Shown: in pieces, positions 61,323 to 64,000 of the stretch
How positions within the stretch are numbered: position 1 is the stretch's first letter
How the letters are laid out: each line of letters opens with the position of its first letter
NCBI RefSeq assembly: GCF_039522585.1
Contig: NZ_BAAADR010000002.1
Strand: one strand, 5' to 3'
DNA: 64,000 bases
DNA from: Bisbaumannia salifodinae
GTDB taxonomy: Bacteria; Pseudomonadota; Gammaproteobacteria; Pseudomonadales; Halomonadaceae
Notes under the pieces: model-generated
What the model was told of the DNA's origin: nothing
Databases searched by the model: none
What the model saw: the letters and a program-made list of their open reading frames with translations, nothing else
Made by a program: the position numbers and the translations under genes

Positions 61323-62852
61323 TTACGCCTGGCTGGCCAGCGGTTGGTAGAGATCGGCATAGGTCTCGCGGAGCTGCTTCTTCTGCACCTTGCCCATGAC
61401 GTTGCGGGGCAGGGCGTCGACGAAGAGGACCCGTTTGGGCTGCTTGTAGCGCGCCAGTTGGTCGCCCAGGGCCGCCAGTATCGTGGTTTCGTCCAGGTCG
61501 GCCTCGGCCACTACCACGGCGGTGACTCCCTCGCCCAGGTCCGGGTGGGGCACGCCGATCACCGCCGACTCCACCACCCCGGGCAGCTCGTCGATCAGTT
61601 GCTCCACCTCCTTGGGGTAGACGTTGTAGCCGCCGGAGATCACCAGGTCCTTGTCGCGACCGACGATCTGCAGGTAGCCGTGCGCGTCGATGCGCCCCAG
61701 GTCGCCGGTGATAAAGAAGCCGTCATCGCGGAACTCGGCGCGGGTCTTCTCCGGCATGCGCCAGTAACCCTGGAAGACGTTGGGGCCGCGCAGCTCGACC
61801 ATGCCGGTCTCGCCCCGGGGCAGCTCGGCGCCGCTCTCCCGGTCGCTGATGCGCAGCTCCACCCCCGGCAGCGGCAGGCCCACGGTGCCGGGGCGGCGGG
61901 CGCCGTCGTAGGGGTTGGAGGTGTTCATATTGGTCTCGGTCATGCCGTAGCGCTCGAGGATGGCGTGGCCGGTGCGGGCCTCGAACTCCTGGTGGGTCTC
62001 CGCCAGCAGCGGCGCCGAGCCGGAGACGAAGAGGCGCATGTTAGACGCGGCATCGCGGTCGAGGCGCGGCGACTGCAGCAGCCGGGTATAGAAGGTGGGC
62101 ACCCCCATCAGCACCGTGGCCCGGGGCATCAGCTCGATCAGTTGCTCCACGTCCAGTTTGGGCAGGAAGGTCATGGAGGCGCCCACGGTCAGGGTGATAT
62201 TGCAGGCCACGAAGAGGCCGTGGGTATGGAAGATCGGCAGGGCATGCAGCAGGTGATCGTCGGCGGTGTAGTGCCAGGCCTCGGCCAGGGCGCGGCTATT
62301 GGAGGCCAGGTTGGCGTGGCTGAGCATGGCGCCCTTGGAGCGCCCGGTGGTGCCGGAGGTGTAGAGGATCGCCGCCAGGTCGCGCTCGCCGATCTCGGCG
62401 ATCTGCTCCCAGGGCTCGGCCCGATCGGCCTTCTCCAGCAGGCTGCCGTCGCCCTCGCTGCCCAGGCTCTCGACCCGGGGCACGCCGCAGGCGGCGGCCA
62501 GCTGGCGGGCCTCCGCCAGGGCCCTGGGGCGGCACACATAGAGGCGCGGTTCGGCATCGCCCAGGAAGTACTCGATCTCGGCGCCGGTGTAGGCGGTATT
62601 CAGCGGCAGGTAGACGGCGCCGACCTGCAGGCAGGCCAGGTAGAGCAGGATCGCCTCCGGGCTCTTGTCGACCTGCACCGCGACCCGCTCGCCGGGGCTG
62701 ACGCCCAGCTCGCGCAGGGCGCCGGCCAGGCGCCGGGACCGTGCCTGGGCTTCGCCATAGGTGTATCCCTGGCCCTCCGGGGACTCAATCAGGGTCTTCT
62801 CCGGCTGGCGCTGGAAGTGGGGCAGGAACTGCAGGTAGAGGTTGTGACTCAT
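61323..62852 (-). CDS. matB: Malonyl-CoA synthetase (MatB-type acyl-CoA ligase)
   Basis: 509 aa ANL-superfamily enzyme. P-loop AAILYTSGTTGRSKGAMLSH (about 160-179), LPIFHTHGLFVACN, ERYGMTETNMNTSNPYDGARRPGTVGLPLPGVELRI (about 304-339), the hinge ITGDLG and C-terminal Lys in NVMGKVQKKQLRETYADLY. The match to MatB is supported by the adjacent malonyl-CoA decarboxylase gene upstream. It activates malonate with ATP and CoA. It sits 15 bp before the amidase. Confidence 0.92.
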   Translation of the reverse strand: MSHNLYLQFLPHFQRQPEKTLIESPEGQGYTYGEAQARSRRLAGALRELGVSPGERVAVQVDKSPEAILLYLACLQVGAVYLPLNTAYTGAEIEYFLGDAEPRLYVCRPRALAEARQLAAACGVPRVESLGSEGDGSLLEKADRAEPWEQIAEIGERDLAAILYTSGTTGRSKGAMLSHANLASNSRALAEAWHYTADDHLLHALPIFHTHGLFVACNITLTVGASMTFLPKLDVEQLIELMPRATVLMGVPTFYTRLLQSPRLDRDAASNMRLFVSGSAPLLAETHQEFEARTGHAILERYGMTETNMNTSNPYDGARRPGTVGLPLPGVELRISDRESGAELPRGETGMVELRGPNVFQGYWRMPEKTRAEFRDDGFFITGDLGRIDAHGYLQIVGRDKDLVISGGYNVYPKEVEQLIDELPGVVESAVIGVPHPDLGEGVTAVVVAEADLDETTILAALGDQLARYKQPKRVLFVDALPRNVMGKVQKKQLRETYADLYQPLASQA

Positions 62853-62880
62853 GGCGTTCTCTCTCGCGAAAAGCGGGGTG

Positions 62881-64000
62881 TCAGGCGTTATGGGGTGCGC
62901 TCAGCAGCAGCCTGGCGCGACTCGCCAGGCGGCGCAGTTCATTGGGGCAGGCGACGCTGCCGTCGCGGCTGAAGGCCTCATGGTTCTGCTCGATGCGCTC
63001 CAGCTCGTAGCGGTAGTTGACCATCAGGCCATGGGCCTGGCGGCGTCCCTTGGCGGAGGTGTCGCCGGGCCAGTTGAGGCGGTGGAGGCTGGCGCCGTTG
63101 CCCAGGTGGAAGCGTGCCACCGGGTCCAGCGGCAGGCCGCTGCGGTGCTTGGCTTCCAGGAAGTAGTGGGCGGCCAGGGCGCGTAGCTCCGGTTCCAGGG
63201 CCTGGCGGGTGGCCTCGTCCTGCGCCCAGGCGTCGTCCGCCAGGGCCGCCTCGGCGGCGGGGGAGAGGCGGCACTGGCCCGCCTCCCGCACGCCATCCAG
63301 CCAGGCGGCGAAGCCGGGCACCGGCGACAGGGTGACGAACTGGGAGAGGTTGGGCAGTTCCCGCTTGAGTTCCTGCACCACCTGCTTGATCAGGAAGTTG
63401 CCGAAGGAGATACCCTTCAGGCCGCGCTGGCAGTTGCTGATGCTGTAGAAGACGGCGGTATCCGCCTCCTCGGCGGGCAGTTCCTCGCCATCCGCCAGGA
63501 TGGCCTGGATATTTCCGGGAATGCCGCGGCACAGCGCCACTTCCACGAAGATCAGCGGCTCGTCGCCGGTGGCCGGATGGAAGAAGGCGTAGCAGCGGCG
63601 ATCCTCCGGGTCGAGACGGCGGCGCAGGTCGCTCCAGTCGCGGATCTCATGCACCGCCTCGTAGTGGATCAGCTTCTCGAGGATGGCCGCCGGGGTGTTC
63701 CAGTCGATGCTCTCCAGCATCAGGAAGCCGCGGTTGAACCAGGAGCCGAAGAGGTGGGCGAAGTCGGCGTCCAGCGGCGCCAGCTCCGGGGCCTCCCTGA
63801 GCAGGCCGAGCAGGTCGGCGCGCATCTTGACCAGCTCATAGGTGCCGCCGGGACAGAGGTTGAGGCGTCGCAGCAGGCGTTGGCGGCGTGGCTCGCAGGC
63901 GGCGAAGAGGCGCTGCAGGGTGGCGTTGCCCTGGTCCTCCCGGTAGGCGGCATAGGCGGCGTGGATCGCCTCGGGGTCGGCGGCATACTCCTCGGCCAGC
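62881..64000 (-). CDS. Malonyl-CoA decarboxylase, N-terminus cut by window edge
   Basis: The frame is open to the right edge, so at least 372 residues are present and the start lies outside. LLRRLNLCPGGTYELVKMRADLL, CYAFFHPATGDEPLIFVEVALCRGIPGNIQAIL, AVFYSISNCQRGLKGISFGNFLIKQVVQELKRELPNLSQFVTLSPVPGFAAWL and FHLGNGASLHRLNWPGDTS are malonyl-CoA decarboxylase motifs (MLYCD/MatA). It converts malonyl-CoA to acetyl-CoA. It is followed 28 bp later by matB. Confidence 0.93.
   Translation of the reverse strand, partial: LAEEYAADPEAIHAAYAAYREDQGNATLQRLFAACEPRRQRLLRRLNLCPGGTYELVKMRADLLGLLREAPELAPLDADFAHLFGSWFNRGFLMLESIDWNTPAAILEKLIHYEAVHEIRDWSDLRRRLDPEDRRCYAFFHPATGDEPLIFVEVALCRGIPGNIQAILADGEELPAEEADTAVFYSISNCQRGLKGISFGNFLIKQVVQELKRELPNLSQFVTLSPVPGFAAWLDGVREAGQCRLSPAAEAALADDAWAQDEATRQALEPELRALAAHYFLEAKHRSGLPLDPVARFHLGNGASLHRLNWPGDTSAKGRRQAHGLMVNYRYELERIEQNHEAFSRDGSVACPNELRRLASRARLLLSAPHNA

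Noticed and set aside
59724..62972. A 1082-codon open frame antisense to the amidase and matB
   Set aside because: It lies wholly opposite well-recognised enzymes with catalytic motifs and has antisense-type composition.

Overview
The window is GC-rich, almost fully coding chromosomal DNA from the replication-origin region of a gammaproteobacterium. Gene order (rpmH/dnaA origin, dnaA-dnaN-recF-gyrB, gmhB-glyS-glyQ, a gshB-tonB-algH-ruvX-pyrR-pyrB-pyrC' run, OprD-type porin) and protein character suggest a Halomonas/Pseudomonas-like organism, most likely Halomonadaceae. This is an inference from gene content and composition; no rRNA is present.

Layout. 1-5830: hemW tail, an OmpA-like lipoprotein, rlmJ, then mnmE-yidC-rnpA-rpmH on the minus strand. 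5830-6373: oriC with AT-rich DNA and DnaA boxes. 6374-12594: dnaA-dnaN-recF-gyrB, with two perfect parS sites inside recF and two more near gmhB. 12698-16468: gmhB, glyS, glyQ. 16594-29067: LPS inner-core block (hldD, waaF, an opgB-like gene, a waaE-like gene, three further GT9 genes, a GT4 gene, kdkA, hldE, waaA). 29176-39537: rpiA, ilvA, a 31-codon membrane gene, 5-FCL, 6S RNA, zapA, ygfB-pepP-ubiH, a purine/uracil-type permease on the opposite strand, ubiI. 39699-46455: ctpA-envC-gpmI, rhodanese, secB, rsmE, CvfB-like. 46723-52980: gshB, tonB, algH, ruvX, pyrR, pyrB, a catalytically degenerate dihydroorotase, and a Cys-rich protein behind a perfect FNR/Anr box. 53102-64000: nitrilase plus APC permease with a divergent LuxR regulator, a chemoreceptor, and an OprD porin/amidase/MatB/malonyl-CoA decarboxylase cluster that probably degrades malonate or a malonamide-type compound.

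The most unusual signal is that four unrelated genes (mnmE, the waaE-like glycosyltransferase, rpiA, 5-FCL) carry one or more extra copies of their own last 35-90 bases immediately after the stop codon. All four lie at junctions where two genes converge. The mnmE copies are nearly identical 68-bp units containing the 3' end that SGI1-type elements use as an attachment site. The other three are divergent or decayed. A second notable locus is a tiny membrane-protein gene (31729-31824) with its own promoter and terminator, whose coding start is perfectly complementary (18 bp, inverted) to its 3' untranslated region.
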